From positions 163,839,001-163,903,000 of the forward strand of contig JAUMIR010000001.1 of assembly GCA_030847615.1 (NCBI GenBank): a stretch of 64,000 nucleotides of DNA, read 5' to 3'. Positions 1 through 10,492 of this stretch are shown here, one piece after another (the stretch's first letter is position 1; each line of letters begins with the position of its first letter). Source of the DNA: Gambelia wislizenii (Eukaryota; Chordata; Lepidosauria; Squamata; Crotaphytidae). The position numbers and the translations under genes are program-made. The notes below the pieces were generated by a model. It did not search any database and was not told where the DNA came from. It saw only the letters and a program-made list of their open reading frames with translations.

Positions 1-478
1 CCCAGGAGGTCCCTGATGCTTTTGTTCTGCATTTGGCTATAGGACATAGCCAGATGCTCTTCTGTTGCACACCCTGCTCTCCACTGGCCACTAACTGTTT
101 TCCGGGGGGGGGGGTGCTGCAGGAGGAAGGTGAGTCTTGATGGGGTGGAGGTCACTGCACAGTAGAGGTAGTTAATTGCTCCCACCACAACCATAAAAAC
201 AATTTTATCTAGGTTGGGCTTGTGTCTGCTTATGCCAGTAGCAGGATTCCTGCTGTTACCTGAATAGAATTGCTCCCCCTTTTCTTCTTGGTATAGCTAC
301 AAGGTTTGGTTGTTTTTTTTAAACAACTACCATTAAGTGAGAGCAATAAGCGGCCTTCAGTGGAGTCTGGAAAAGGTAATTTTAAAGTATTCTTACAGTT
401 AGAAACAACTTCTTGTAAAAAAGATGTTTGCTTTACCTTTATAAATATTGATGTTTGATTTCCTTTTCCTTTTTTAAG
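1..478 (+). other. TMEM30A: TMEM30A intron (3' part)
   Basis: This is non-coding sequence leading to the acceptor at 477-478. The polypyrimidine tract before the AG is strong (TTTCCTTTTCC then T-rich). A G-run lies near 105-115. No other feature is recognised. Confidence 0.8.
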
Positions 479-685
479 GCACATCAAAACCTGTTAACTG
501 GCCCAAACCAGTGTATATGCTAGATTCAGACAATGACAACAATGGATTTATCAATGAAGACTTCATTGTGTGGATGCGTACTGCAGCACTACCTACCTTT
601 CGTAAACTATATCGCCTTATAGAGAGGAAGGATAATCTACATCCTACTCTGCCAGCTGGAAACTATTCCTTGGATATAACCTACA
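479..685 (+). CDS. TMEM30A: TMEM30A (CDC50A) penultimate coding exon
   Basis: The exon encodes 68 whole codons plus split codons at both ends. It covers the late extracellular/lumenal loop of the CDC50A protein, the beta subunit that carries P4-ATPase phospholipid flippases out of the ER and supports their activity. The translation contains [43 protein letters not shown] and HPTLPAG, which I recognise as TMEM30A. The acceptor AG is at 477-478 and the donor GT at 686-687. The last base joins the next exon to make an Asn codon, giving TYN-YPVH as in the mammalian protein. The frame continues open past the donor to 723, but that part is intronic. Upstream exons lie outside the window. Closest alternative: TMEM30B, usually single-exon and less likely. 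Confidence 0.96.
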
Positions 686-2220
686 GTATCCTTTATTTGA
701 AAGCTTCAAGGGCTTTAAAGTAAACCTTGAATTCATTAAGTAGGTAGTAAATCAGGATCTACAAGTTAATAAAAGCCAATGTACTTCTCTTTAAGTGTGT
801 AGGCAGAGCCAAAAGAGGGTTACATAGCTAGATGTATGACACATCTAGTTCAAAGGTTGGCTTTGAACGTTGAGTTGATTCAAAGATTCTGGTTAATATT
901 GCTTGTTTGTTGCATTCCTCAGAGTTTTTTTTAATCTATCAAAATATAAAAGTCCTCTTGGGATCCTCTCTGTCAAGGTGGACAATTAAAATAATTTTTT
1001 TTATTAAAAATAAAATCTTCCCAAAACCCACATAGAAGATTCTTAGTATTGAAAAAGCAAATTCCTCATATATCTAAAATTCATCAAACTTTATATTTAA
1101 TTTCTTTGATATGATATTTACTAGGGAATATCACACTCACTGTAATATTGACTATGCTGCTGCCTGCAATGCTCCTTCCCATAGTCTATGTTAAGCCCAG
1201 GAGATGTCTTTCTTCCAGTTTTGAAAAAGCCCTTCTTCCAGTCTAAAAGTATGAGTGTAGATGGTGAAATTACCATCTATGGTCCCTAGATGGCGTGACA
1301 GGCTTTTCAGCTAAACACAATTAAATTGGAAGGTGGAGGAGGCCTTGGGAGAAGTTGCACTGGGACTCCTATGGGGACTGCATATGCTCCACCCTTGCTG
1401 TACCCCTTGGTGTGGGACATTTGCCTTTCAGGTGACCGATGTGTAAAGGGGTGGGATGTGTAGAAGGCCTCCGCCTGTAGCCTCACTTCAGACAATACAT
1501 AGCTTCTCTTAGCACATCTCCTTCTAGCTGCACCTTCCATGTACTCACATGGACATCTCAGGCAGAGAAGCATGCCTATGTAGACTTCTGTGAACTCTGA
1601 AACTCTGTAAAGTAGGGTTTCATAACCCAGAGAAGCCTCCATGCATGGATGGAGGTATATGCACAGATATTTTCTAACCATCTATGCAAATATCTCAGTA
1701 GTGGAGCTGAAAATGGGACATGGTACCCCTTCATGTGAGCAGTGCATGAAGAAAATGAATGCAAGGATTTTATCTAAAAGCTAATTACTCATTCTTATGC
1801 TTATTACCTACCATACTGGGACCATTGAGGATTTCCCATAGTAAATGTTATTGATATATTTCTGCTTTGCAACCTTAGGACAGATGGGACAGATGATCCA
1901 ACTCCCAAGAGCCACACCATCACATTATTTAGGTCCTAAGACACACACAGCTGTACTGGAGGGGCCACCCCATCACTGAATTTCTTTTTTCTTGTAACTT
2001 CTACAGCTGGCCCATATGATTTGGAGTAACTCTTTTCATGACTCCTTTGCCAGCTAATAATATTTTGAGTAACAGAATAGCCTTTCGTTATAAGATCTTG
2101 AAACCAATAATAGCAGTTCACAGCACTGACAGTCTTTAAAACATGTTCTCCTTTCTTTGGCTGATGTGATGTTAGTATTATTGTTTCAATCGGTGAATGT
2201 TTTTCCTATACCTGAATCAG
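686..2220 (+). other. TMEM30A: TMEM30A last intron
   Basis: This 1.5-kb intron starts GTATCC and ends CTGAATCAG. It is AT-rich and repeat-poor. Several minus-strand open frames between 1307 and 2121 have no recognisable protein similarity and are treated as chance. Confidence 0.85.
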
Positions 2221-2414
2221 ATTATCCTGTGCATAGCTTTGATGGGAGAAAACGGATGATCTTGAGCACCATTTCATGGATGGGAGGCAAGAATCCCTTT
2301 TTGGGAATAGCTTACATAACAGTTGGCTCCATATGCTTTTTTCTTGGAGTAGTGCTGCTATTCATACATCACAAATATGGAAATCGGAACAATAGTGCGG
2401 ACATTCCCAATTAA
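2221..2414 (+). CDS. TMEM30A: TMEM30A (CDC50A) terminal coding exon
   Basis: The exon gives 63 residues plus a TAA stop at 2412-2414. It begins in phase after CTGAATCAG and reads [20 protein letters not shown], then [20 protein letters not shown]. This is the conserved end of the exoplasmic loop followed by the second transmembrane helix (about residues 30-52 of this exon) and a short cytosolic tail. CDC50 proteins have two membrane spans with most of the mass between them. The tail ends NSADIPN; the mammalian protein ends in a similar, not identical, tail. Together the two exons give about 132 of roughly 361 residues. No frame damage is seen, so the gene looks functional here. Confidence 0.96.
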
Positions 2415-3545
2415 TCCCATCTCTCCAAATCACATGTACTGCATGTGCATCAAGGCCAGTCCAGAGTGGACACAGCTTTTCAAAGCTATCCCTGGTAAAT
2501 GTTAACTCATGACACAGAATGCATAAGTATATCTGAAGCCTTGGAGTAACTTGAAGATAACAGCTGTAAAAGTTAACTTGAATAAAAACAGTGCGGGTTA
2601 GCGGATTTTTGACATTTTCCTCTTGATGGACAAGTGCCATGATGCGCATATAGTCTTTCTTCACCTGCTTTCCTCATCTGCTGCTTGTTCATCTGCTGTT
2701 TGTAACATGTCCGTACTGTGTACAGACTGTGTGACAAGAATGTGTTTAGGATAGAATAGCTTGTTAATATTTTGAGGATATACGAATGTGCTGCTGCTGC
2801 TGGAAGAAAAAGAGCTGTCCGCTGATTCATCACACAAGATATTGTGCACGTGGGCTTCATGCTCCCTACAGCACTTACTGTATTAAACTTAAACAACTCA
2901 TTCTGCATTGTTCCCGACTACATGTTTAAAGGTCAGACTGTGTTCCACCAAGTGTGCTAGGCATGTGAAATTGTGCAAGAAGCTTACTTTTTGATGAGTG
3001 ACGCTTAAAAGCTGCTTTCCACATGGAAGTAACTGCTATATATAACGCTCTTTAATTAAATTGTACATGCTTTTCTCTTACACCCAGCACCTTGTGTGGT
3101 TCAAATCTTTTAGCATGTCTTCTACAGAATTGGGGAGACTGTTTTCCAAAGCTAGGCACAACTATGTGTCAAGTACAGAAATGGTCTTCTTTGATTCAAA
3201 GCAAGGTGTATTCACAAGTCATCGTAACCTTTCTAATAGTCCTAATTCAAATGAAGCATTAAACTTCCAAGAGTTTTCTAGCTCCTTAAATCAAGTTCCT
3301 GTGCTCCTCAGATGTAACTCAGCTTGCCAGTAAAAAGCAAGCAAAAAATTGCTGTGGTGGCATAAGTGGGGACTTTTGCTTCTTGCAGTTTTGCAGTCAA
3401 ATCTGTCCAGATTTTAAGAAGTTGGCCAAGTGATAATAGAATTATACATGTTGAATTGGTATGTACATGGATGTTATATTACATGAAACTGGTTTGTCTG
3501 TCTGAATATTTGCTATTGAATAAAGTCTGTTTTTGTTTATGAAAA
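2415..3545 (+). other. TMEM30A: TMEM30A 3' untranslated region
   Basis: About 1.1 kb of non-coding sequence follows the stop. An AATAAA at 3519-3524 lies in a context followed by T/G-rich sequence, so cleavage near 3540-3550 is likely. A weaker AATAAA at 2581-2586 could support a short isoform. The 3' boundary is inferred from the signal only. Confidence 0.65.
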
Positions 3546-3792
3546 TAACAACAGAAATGTGTTTTTTAAAGTAGCTCAATTTTGGGTGACAGTCAAGAGG
3601 ACGAACTGAACGTCTTCCAATATAGATGTAGTACACTGACACTTTTCATTGTAAGAGTCATTTGCATTATTATCTACATGGAACAATTTGAAAACCAGAA
3701 TAATACAGTAAAAATGAGTATGGAAACAACCCTGTAAGGTGCCTGAAGCAGAAAAATCATAGTGGCTATACAAAATGTAAATTGTTGGTGTC

Positions 3793-3840
3793 ATGTACTG
3801 GATAGCCCTTGTGGTCTCTTCCAACTCTATGATTCTATGT
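3793..3840 (+). repeat. CR1 LINE 3'-end scrap
   Basis: About 48 bp match the terminal CR1-type motif: ACTGGATAGCCCTTGTGGTC followed by a TTCCAACTCTATGATTCTATG tail. Only the extreme 3' end is present. Confidence 0.7.
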
Positions 3841-4211
3841 TAAATGCCTTTCTTTCACAGTTACTTTTTTTTCATGGAACTGACACATTCACCATACTGT
3901 GTAAACTGAAGGCCAATATTCCTAGGTTTAGAGGGCTTTGCATTTTGGCTATTAAAAAAGGGAGCAATGAGATGGAGTGTTCTGCTTCACAGTTTTTAAT
4001 GCAAAGCTTTCAATAATCAAAATCTAGTTTGGCTGTACTTTGGACTGCTTGATAAAATGCTGAAATATTTTAGACTTATTAACACATTTTTAACTACATT
4101 GCTTTCCCCTTTAGCCAGCTTCTAATATACTGTAAAAGATAACTGATTTTCTGTCTTGGATATATTCCTTTTGAAATTGGTGATATAAGGTGGAGACCCA
4201 TTGTATACTGG

Positions 4212-4404
4212 GGTGCATCTATACTGTAGAAATAATGTTGTTCCATCCTATGGAATCCGTGGATTTGTAGTTTCACAAGGCCTTTAGCCTTCTCTGCCAG
4301 AGTGCTGGTGCTTCACAAAACTACAAATCCCAGGAATCTGTAGGATGGAGCCGCGGCAGTTAAAGTGGTGTCAAACTGCATTATTTCTACAGTGTAGATG
4401 CACC
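4212..4404. repeat. Hairpin MITE (CTACAAATCCCAGG family), copy 1
   Basis: The ends are inverted repeats: GGTGCATCTATACTGTAG at the left against CTACAGTGTAGATGCACC at the right. The core has GGATTTGTAGTTTCACAAGG facing ACAAAACTACAAATCCCAGG. The element is about 193 bp, largely self-complementary and non-coding. Confidence 0.8.
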
Positions 4405-4580
4405 TTAGGTTACCCAAATGCTTTCTAATGCTGGATCATGCTAGGCTGTATAGTAGTCCCTAGGTACCTACTGAGCTTCCAAGCAATCTCAACTTCACTA
4501 TTTTAATGCTGCTAGCTTGGTATTTGTGACTACTTAACTAAATCAAGTAGTAACAAAGTAAACTCTAAAAGCCTGTTATA

Positions 4581-4818
4581 GGTTGTTGTGTGCCTTCAAG
4601 TTGTTTCTGACTTATGTTGATTCTAAGGCAACCCTATCATGGAGTTTTCTTGGCAAGATTTGTTCAGAAGGGTTTGCCATTACCTTCCTCTGAGGCTGAG
4701 AGCATGTGACTTGCGCAAGGTCACCCAGTGGGTTTCTGTGGCCAAGTGGGGATTTTCAACTCTGGTCTCCAGATTCCTGGTCTAGCATTCAAACCACTAC
4801 ACCATGCTGGCTCTCACT
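4581..4818 (-). repeat. tRNA-derived SINE, full-length-like copy
   Basis: On the minus strand this reads from GTGGTTTGAATGCTAG through AGAGTTGAAAATCCCC, AAACCCACTGGGTGACCTTG and CTCTCAGCCTCAGAGGAAGG to the 3' tail CTTGAAGGCACACAACAACC. It is a Sauria-like lizard SINE of about 240 bp. Confidence 0.75.
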
Positions 4819-5616
4819 ATAGCTTGAGTGGCTTGGAATACTTATCATGTGTTAATTTTCTAACTGATCTTGACCAAGATATTTAAGAAACTTCTATACC
4901 AAGCCTGCAAATTACCTTTTAACCATAAGCTGAGGAAAGAAAAACTTGATTTGATAGAAACTTGCCAGCAGCTGACTTTCTTCTTACATCTATCATATGA
5001 CAAAAGCTGTTATGTACAGCAAACTATTCTTGTGAAACAGCTCGGAAGAATGAGGTCTGGTACTAACATCAGTCCACCACTATTAGGGTTTGGCTGAACA
5101 AGTAAACTGAACTAATTTATGTTTGTGACTTGTGTATCTTTTTACCTACTTCCTGTTTTACCACATACCATAGAATGAAAGATAGCTTTCTTTGTAGGGA
5201 GGAGTTGTGTGTTGCATGGCTAAGGTATCACTCTTCCTTTTTACTTTAATATTGTTACAGTGGCAGAAAATCTCTTTCCTAAATGCCTTGTTTTCATGTT
5301 AACCATGCCAAATTATTAGAAAATGGAGGTAAGTTATCTTTAGTGATTTCAGATGATAGAGAAGGCTCTGTAATAGGTTTGGAACAACTTGGTTTGTTTG
5401 CTTGTCTCTCTCAGTTCACTATGTGTATGTGCGCACGCTGCAAACATACACACATACACAGTGTATTTTGCCCATGTTACTATAATTTAAAGTAGTTTAC
5501 TTTGCATCTCCAAATGATTCTCAGCCTTTGATCTATGTAAATACATTGTTCATGAAAATTGGTATTATAAACATCAAGTCCAGTTGTTGTCTGTTAAATT
5601 CAAATAAGTGGATATA

Positions 5617-5830
5617 CAGTTGTCCCTCCACATTCACGGATTTAAGTATTCACGGCTTGAAAATATTCTTTAAAAAATAATATCCAAAAAGCAAACCTTA
5701 ATTTTGCCATCTTATATAAGGGACACCATTTTGCTATGCCATTTCATATAATGGGACTTGAGTATTCACGGATTTGGGTATTCATGGGAGGTCCTGGAAA
5801 CAAACCCCAGCAAATGTGAAGGGACAACTG
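5617..5830. mobile_element. Tigger/pogo-like MITE, copy 1
   Basis: This 214-bp element has inverted ends CAGTTGTCCCTCCACATTC and ...TGTGAAGGGACAACTG, with TA on both sides, the duplication expected of Tc1/mariner/pogo elements. Interior halves facing each other contain TTCACGGATTT. It has no coding capacity. A second copy is at 57238-57441. Confidence 0.82.
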
Positions 5831-7930
5831 TATATATTTCACTCAGGATTGGAAAAACATTTCCTTTTATAGTCGTAGTGTGAACATGGTGACTTACAGC
5901 AAATGTCCCTGCATTCTCACTGGAAGCCCTCTTCTGATGGCAGCGTTCCTTCCCATTTTATTGCAGAATTTGTAATAAGCACTGTGCATATTGAATATTT
6001 TCATAAGTTAAAACTCCCAGAACAAAGTAATTCTCTGCTTCATATTAAGACATAACAGCAAATTTCAGACCAGAAATAAACCATGAGAAAACTGATTTTC
6101 TATGCTGGAAAGTGCTTTAGATAGCACGTGAATCAAATTAACTTTTGACAGAACTGTGGTCTAAGTTCTGACCAAAGATTTGTAGCAAAGAGAAATAGTG
6201 CCAAATGGCAGCAAAATCTTTTATTTCCCCTCTACTTAGGGAAAACTGATGTGATACCTTGTTACTGAAAGTATTTTCTGTATCCTATTAAGCTACAGAA
6301 GAGGAAAAACGGTCAGGTTATGATTTGGACTAAACTTGACAACTACAGTATTACAATTGGGTGGCACTTTCTAGAAAATTGTCACATTAAAACAAAGTAG
6401 AATTACAATGATGTGAGCCTGAAATATCTAAACGATTTAGTGCCTGCTGAAATCTGTTTTATTGGCACAAGATGACATCTGTTCACATTCCCTATTACAA
6501 TGCAGCCCCTTGATAATAACATCCCACACCCTTTCTGAGCCTCCCCTCAACCCCTGGAGGCTTTTGAGGGGCTGCTATGGTGAGGGGGGCAAGGGCAACT
6601 CTTCTTAGACCAATTGAAGAAGGAAGATTGAACTTGGGACACATAAGGCAAGTGGGTGAGGAAAGGAACAATCTTCAGCAAGTTGTGTAGAAATGAGGAC
6701 TAATCTCAAAGGAGACAGAACCCCCAACAGCAAGGGAGTAAAATAAGAAAACTGTTGTCCTTTTAATCTGAAACAAATTCCAAAACAAGAAACAAACGTG
6801 CCATAATCAGCAAAAGAAGGCCTTTCAGCACAAGACAGTTAAAGACATCACAAGGGATCGTCTCCAGGTCTCAAGCTTTGGCCCTGGAATCATACCTATA
6901 TACCATGTCTTAAGAAATTTCATTGTTCCTGAATTGCACATTATCACATAGCTGATTTCTGTCCTTTTTTAAATAGCATAAAATGCATCTTTTGTGTGAG
7001 TACTACTTGGCTGATCTTGAAAATCTGTTTATTATACTGTATTATGAAAATGTATGCCTTACCCCCAACTGCAATCACAGTGCTTAGTGAAACTTGCAAG
7101 TAAATGAAAAATAATTAGAAAACATTCCAGAAAAGCTGTGCTGTATATTTAGCTCTCTGAGCTATTGATTGAAAACCTGCATAGTTTTAAAAATTGTTTT
7201 GTTTTTGTAATGGACTTCCTGATTCACAGCTTAAAATGTTTGCCCGTAAATCCAATAATTTTGTAACAAGCTTTTGCAAAATATGGCTTTATATTTTGAT
7301 TTTCATCAATGTTACTGAAGGAAAATATAAGCAGATTTCAGCAGAACGTTACTGAAGCAACCAGTTCATACTGAAAGTATTTCTGGTGTGGTTGCAAAGT
7401 GAAGTTCCTAAACCAAGGCTCATCCATTGCATTTTGGGTGTGCAGATCCCTGTGATTTTTCTAACAAGTGAAAGTTGTGGCTGTATTATGTGTGGTGCCA
7501 TTTATATAAAAATGGGGAAACACAGAGGTCTTGCAGTCCTCTGCTAATGTTGATGTTTCCCTACAAATGGATTTCACAGGGAGTCTATGGCATCAAACTG
7601 AAGAAGGACTGATTTCTCAGGATTCTTGATTCAGTTCATTTAGTCATGAACCAGGATGGTGTTTTCCTGTCCCACCATAACTATTAACTCACCAATTCTA
7701 GCATGGGCATGTGAGTACCATATACTGTTGTTGTAAATGTCCTTTATTTTGTACACCTTTAATTTTCTATTTGTCTCAGACTACTTCTTGCTTAGATGTC
7801 AGACACTTCTCTTTCCTTTTCTGCTTCCTTTACATATGTTGGTCACCTGAGGATTACACTGCTGCTTCTGATGAAGGAATCCCTGATTCAGAAAAGGTGA
7901 TCACTTAGTAAACTGGGTAGTTTTAAAGAT
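5831..7930. other. Intergenic region without recognised features
   Basis: AT-rich sequence. A short GC-richer patch around 6525-6600 has no identifiable content. No exon, RNA gene or clear repeat was recognised. Confidence 0.6.
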
Positions 7931-7934
7931 ACTA

Positions 7935-8175
7935 CTGGATACGTGAAGGCTTTCACAGCCGGCATCCATAGATTTTCCTTGGTTTTTTTCCAGGCTGTGA
8001 GGCCGGGTTCTGGAAGTTTCTTTCTGACGTTTCGCCTGCATCTGTGGCTGGCATCTTTAGAGAATGGTGGGGTAGGAGTGTGGGGTTTATATGCTGTGAA
8101 CCCCTGTAGGGGAGTATATGTAAATTTGTAAATTTGTGTAATTGAATGGTTAGTTTCTGGGTATAGAAATGCAAG
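7935..8175 (-). mobile_element. Penelope-like element 3' terminal fragment
   Basis: Read on the minus strand, this matches the 3' terminal part of the Penelope-like copy at 21.2-22.3 kb. Shared blocks are GATGCCAGCCACAGATGCAG, the GCGAAACGTCAGAAA type motif, CCATAGATTTTCC near the end, and the terminal GGCTGTGAAAGCCTTCACG. Only non-coding terminal sequence is present. Confidence 0.72.
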
Positions 8176-8249
8176 GCTCGTCAACCAACCATTAGCCAAA
8201 CAGATATTAATCCTCCTTGCATTACAGTACAGGATATTCAGATTATTAC

Positions 8250-8424
8250 TAATAATGTTTTTGCAGGAGGGGCTTACTACGGGACCCCCCACAATGATGG
8301 GGCCCCCTGCGGATGCTGACCCCGGCCCTGCGTAAAAGCAGCCTTCCAGCCTTGGCAGACCCCCTGTGAGGAGGGCATTGCGCCCCCTGGGGGGTCCCTG
8401 GGCCACAGATTAAGAACCACTGGA
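8250..8424. mobile_element. hAT-like DNA transposon end
   Basis: GC-rich block that ends CACAGATTAAGAACCACTGG, the inverse of the CAGTGGTTCTTAACC-type terminus common on hAT elements. The interior has repeated GGGGTCCC-type strings. It sits about 310 bp upstream of the COX7A2 start codon. The left end was not found. Confidence 0.55.
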
Positions 8425-8850
8425 CGAAGCTGTAAAACTGCTACGGCGAAGAGCCCTCTTTGGCTCCGACTAGCGGAGCGAAGGCGCGAAAGGGTTAACC
8501 CCACCTCCGTTACCATGGAGAGGAGGGCGGCCAGAGCGTCACCACCGTTCTTTCATAACCCTCGGGCGGAGCTGCGCTTTCAACCGGAAGTTCGCTCTAG
8601 CCAAACATACTGGTGAGTCTATGCTCCTACAGAGGGCGCGACTGTGACGTCGGGCGGCCAGGAGATAACTTCCGTTTCCGGTGTCCTTGTTCGTACGTTG
8701 GAGGCGAGGAGTTGAACGGAGAAGCGGGTCAAGATGCTGCGAAACCTTTTGGTAGGGAAGGGAAAGGAAGGGAGTTGTCCGCGTTGATCTGGAGTGGCCT
8801 TGAGGGCTGGGAAACGGGGGGGGGGAGAGTGAGAGAAGGAGGGTCGCCAG
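8425..8850 (+). promoter_or_regulatory. COX7A2: COX7A2 CpG-rich promoter
   Basis: A CpG-dense block surrounds the first COX7A2 exon, with no clear TATA box. ETS-family (NRF-2/GABP type) sites are visible as ACCGGAAGT at 8583-8591 and as inverse ACTTCCGTTTCCGG at 8668-8681. A CRE-like TGACGTCG is at 8645-8652. NRF-2 sites are typical of nuclear genes for cytochrome oxidase subunits. The transcription start is probably between 8600 and 8720; this is inference. Confidence 0.75.
8734..8751 (+). CDS. COX7A2: COX7A2 coding exon 1
   Basis: Six codons, MLRNLL, start the mitochondrial presequence of cytochrome c oxidase subunit 7A2. The ATG is at 8734-8736 in the context AAGATGC. The donor GTAGGG follows directly at 8752, matching the known position of the first intron after the Leu-Leu pair as I recall it. 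The exon is too short to be found by length; it is called from its match to the start of the mammalian protein and from the downstream exons. Confidence 0.93.
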
Positions 8851-9360
8851 AGTGAAAAATACAAGTATGTTGTTATTGTTGGTCGCCAGAGTGAAAAATA
8901 GAGTTTATTATTATTATTATTATTATTATTGGTCGCCAGAGTGAAAAATAGTGTGTTATTATTATTGGTCGCCAGACTGAAAAATAGAGTATATTATTAT
9001 TATTATTGGTTGCCAGAGTGAAAAATAGTGTGTTGTTATTATTATTATTAGTTGCCATAGTGGAAAATAGAGTATATTATTATTATTGGTTGCCAGAGTG
9101 AAAAATAGACTGTGTTGTTATTATTATTATTATTATTATTAGTTGCCAGAGTGAAAAATAGAGTGTATTATTGTTCTTATTATTGGTCACCAGAGTGAAA
9201 AATAGAGTTTATTATTATAATTATTATTATAGGTCACCAGAGTGAAAATAGTGTATTATTATTATTATTATTATTATTAGTTGCCATAGTGAAAAATAGA
9301 GTATATTATTATTATTGGTTGCCAGAGTGAAAAATAGAGTTTATTATTATAATTATTGGT
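8842..9360 (+). repeat. Minisatellite of about 13 units with (ATT)n arms
   Basis: The units start GGTCGCCAGAGTGAAAAATA (or variants GGTTGCC, AGTTGCC, GGTCACC) followed by GAGTTT or GTGT and a variable ATT run. Unit starts lie near 8842, 8880, 8931, 8966, 9006, 9048, 9087, 9141, 9185, 9232, 9280, 9317 and 9358. Unit length varies from about 35 to 54 bp, mostly by ATT count. The array begins about 90 bp after exon 1. Confidence 0.9.
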
Positions 9361-9592
9361 CGCCAGCGTGAAGCGATTCCACCTCAACATTAGGAGGAAC
9401 TTCTTGACAGTAAGAGCTGTTCGGCAGTGGAACACACTCCCTCTGAGTGTGGTGGTGTCTCCTTCCTTGGAGGTCTTCAGACAGAGGCCATCTGTCAGGG
9501 ATGCTTTGATTGTGATTTCCTGCATGGCAGGGGGTTGGACTGGATGGCCCTCGTGGTCTCTTCCAACTCTACAACTCTATGATTCTATTACT
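9360..9592 (+). mobile_element. CR1 LINE 3' fragment
   Basis: The sequence runs from GATTCCACCTCAACATTAGG through AGTGGAACACACTCCCTCTG to GGGGGTTGGACTGGATGGCC and the terminal CTATGATTCTA. This is the 3' end of a CR1 retrotransposon including its final coding codons. A (TAC)n/(CAC)n tail follows. Its left end fuses with the last minisatellite unit. Confidence 0.85.
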
Positions 9593-9817
9593 ACTACTAC
9601 CACCACCAGCACTTGGTTGCATGATAAGCATCCCCAGTTAAAATGCCCTCTTCTGCACAACCATTATGGGCTCAAGAGCCTTCTCTAGTTTTCACTTTGG
9701 CAGCCCCAGCTCAGACCAGGGAGGTAAATAAATGATGTGTTAAGAAATGCATATTGTAGTAAAATTGTAGGGGGGCCTTATTACATGAGGGGGGAAATGA
9801 GATTGGGTAACACCCCC

Positions 9818-9900
9818 CCAGGTGACTTTGAGCAAGCCACACTTTCTCAGCCTCAGAGGAAGGCAGTGGCAAACCCCCTCTGAAGAAATCTTGTCAAGAA
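9818..9900 (+). repeat. tRNA-derived SINE, left piece of a split copy
   Basis: Contains GTGACTTTGAGCAAGCCACA and CTCAGCCTCAGAGGAAGGCA, ending TCTTGTCAAGAAAA. The rest of this SINE resumes at 10445, so the copy was interrupted by a later LINE insertion. Confidence 0.78.
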
Positions 9901-10444
9901 AAATTATTTTTATTTATTTTATTTATTTCATTTTTATGCCACCTTTTCCCCTAGTTGAGACCCAAGGCAGATTCCATAAAACAATTCAAAAATATGATAT
10001 AGGAGATTTTCACACTACACTGTTATAATGTTACTATTCCACTTTATTTGCTATGGCTGCTTCCTGTGGAATTCTGAGATTTGAAGTTTAGGGAGGGGCA
10101 TTTACAACTCTCAGCCAGAGAGATCTTAGGCCTCACTAAACTACAAACCCCAGAATTCCACAGGAGGAAGCCAGAGCAGTGAAAGTGGAATAGTAACACT
10201 ATGACAGTGTAGTGTGAAAATCTCCATATACGGTTAAAACATTATAACATCAGATTAAAACGTATTATAAAACAGCTTAAAAACTAAAACACAAAATAAA
10301 ACAAGCCCTGCTGCTTATACACTAAAAGCCTGCTTAAAAAGAAAAGTCTTTGGCAAAAGGAAATCAGGGAGTGGGCCAGCCTAGTCTTCCATGGATGGGT
10401 GAGCCAAAGGGCGGGAGCAGACACTGAGAATGCACTCTCTGTGA
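9901..10444 (-). mobile_element. L2/CR1-type LINE 3' end, itself interrupted by a MITE
   Basis: The 5' edge on the + strand is the ATTTATT-rich inverse of a LINE tail, followed by ATGCCACCTTTTCCC. The other side (10226-10444) codes on the minus strand for the end of a reverse transcriptase-type protein (ESAFSVSAPALW). A hairpin MITE at 10002-10225 divides it. Confidence 0.7.
10002..10225. mobile_element. Hairpin MITE, copy 2, with 3-bp target duplication
   Basis: The ends are GGAGATTTTCACACTACACT and AGTGTAGTGTGAAAATCTCC, perfectly inverted. ATA flanks both sides (9999-10001 and 10226-10228). The interior has the shared CTACAAACCCCAGAATTCC block. A 3-bp duplication with GG termini suggests a PIF/Harbinger-type origin. 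Confidence 0.82.
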
Positions 10445-10492
10445 TAGGGTTGCCATAAGTCAGAAAGGACTTGAAGGCACACAACAAGAACA
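10445..10492 (+). repeat. tRNA-derived SINE, right piece of the split copy
   Basis: Reads GGGTTGCCATAAGTCAGAAA followed by GGACTTGAAGGCACACAACA, the 3' end of the SINE begun at 9818. Confidence 0.78.

Larger units (their letters stand above)
3546..5600. other. Intergenic region, TMEM30A to COX7A2, first part
   Basis: AT-rich intergenic DNA. It holds a CR1 scrap, one hairpin MITE and one SINE, listed separately. Nothing else is recognised. Confidence 0.7.

Noticed and set aside
7888..8406. 172-codon minus-strand frame upstream of COX7A2
   Set aside because: It runs through a hAT-like end and an inverted Penelope-like terminus; the content is repeat-derived.
8873..9058. Frame rich in Asn/Ile runs
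   Set aside because: It is the translation of the (ATT)n minisatellite.
8842..9360. Regularly spaced repeats suggesting a CRISPR array
   Set aside because: The spacers are ATT runs, not unique sequence, and the genome is eukaryotic; it is a minisatellite.
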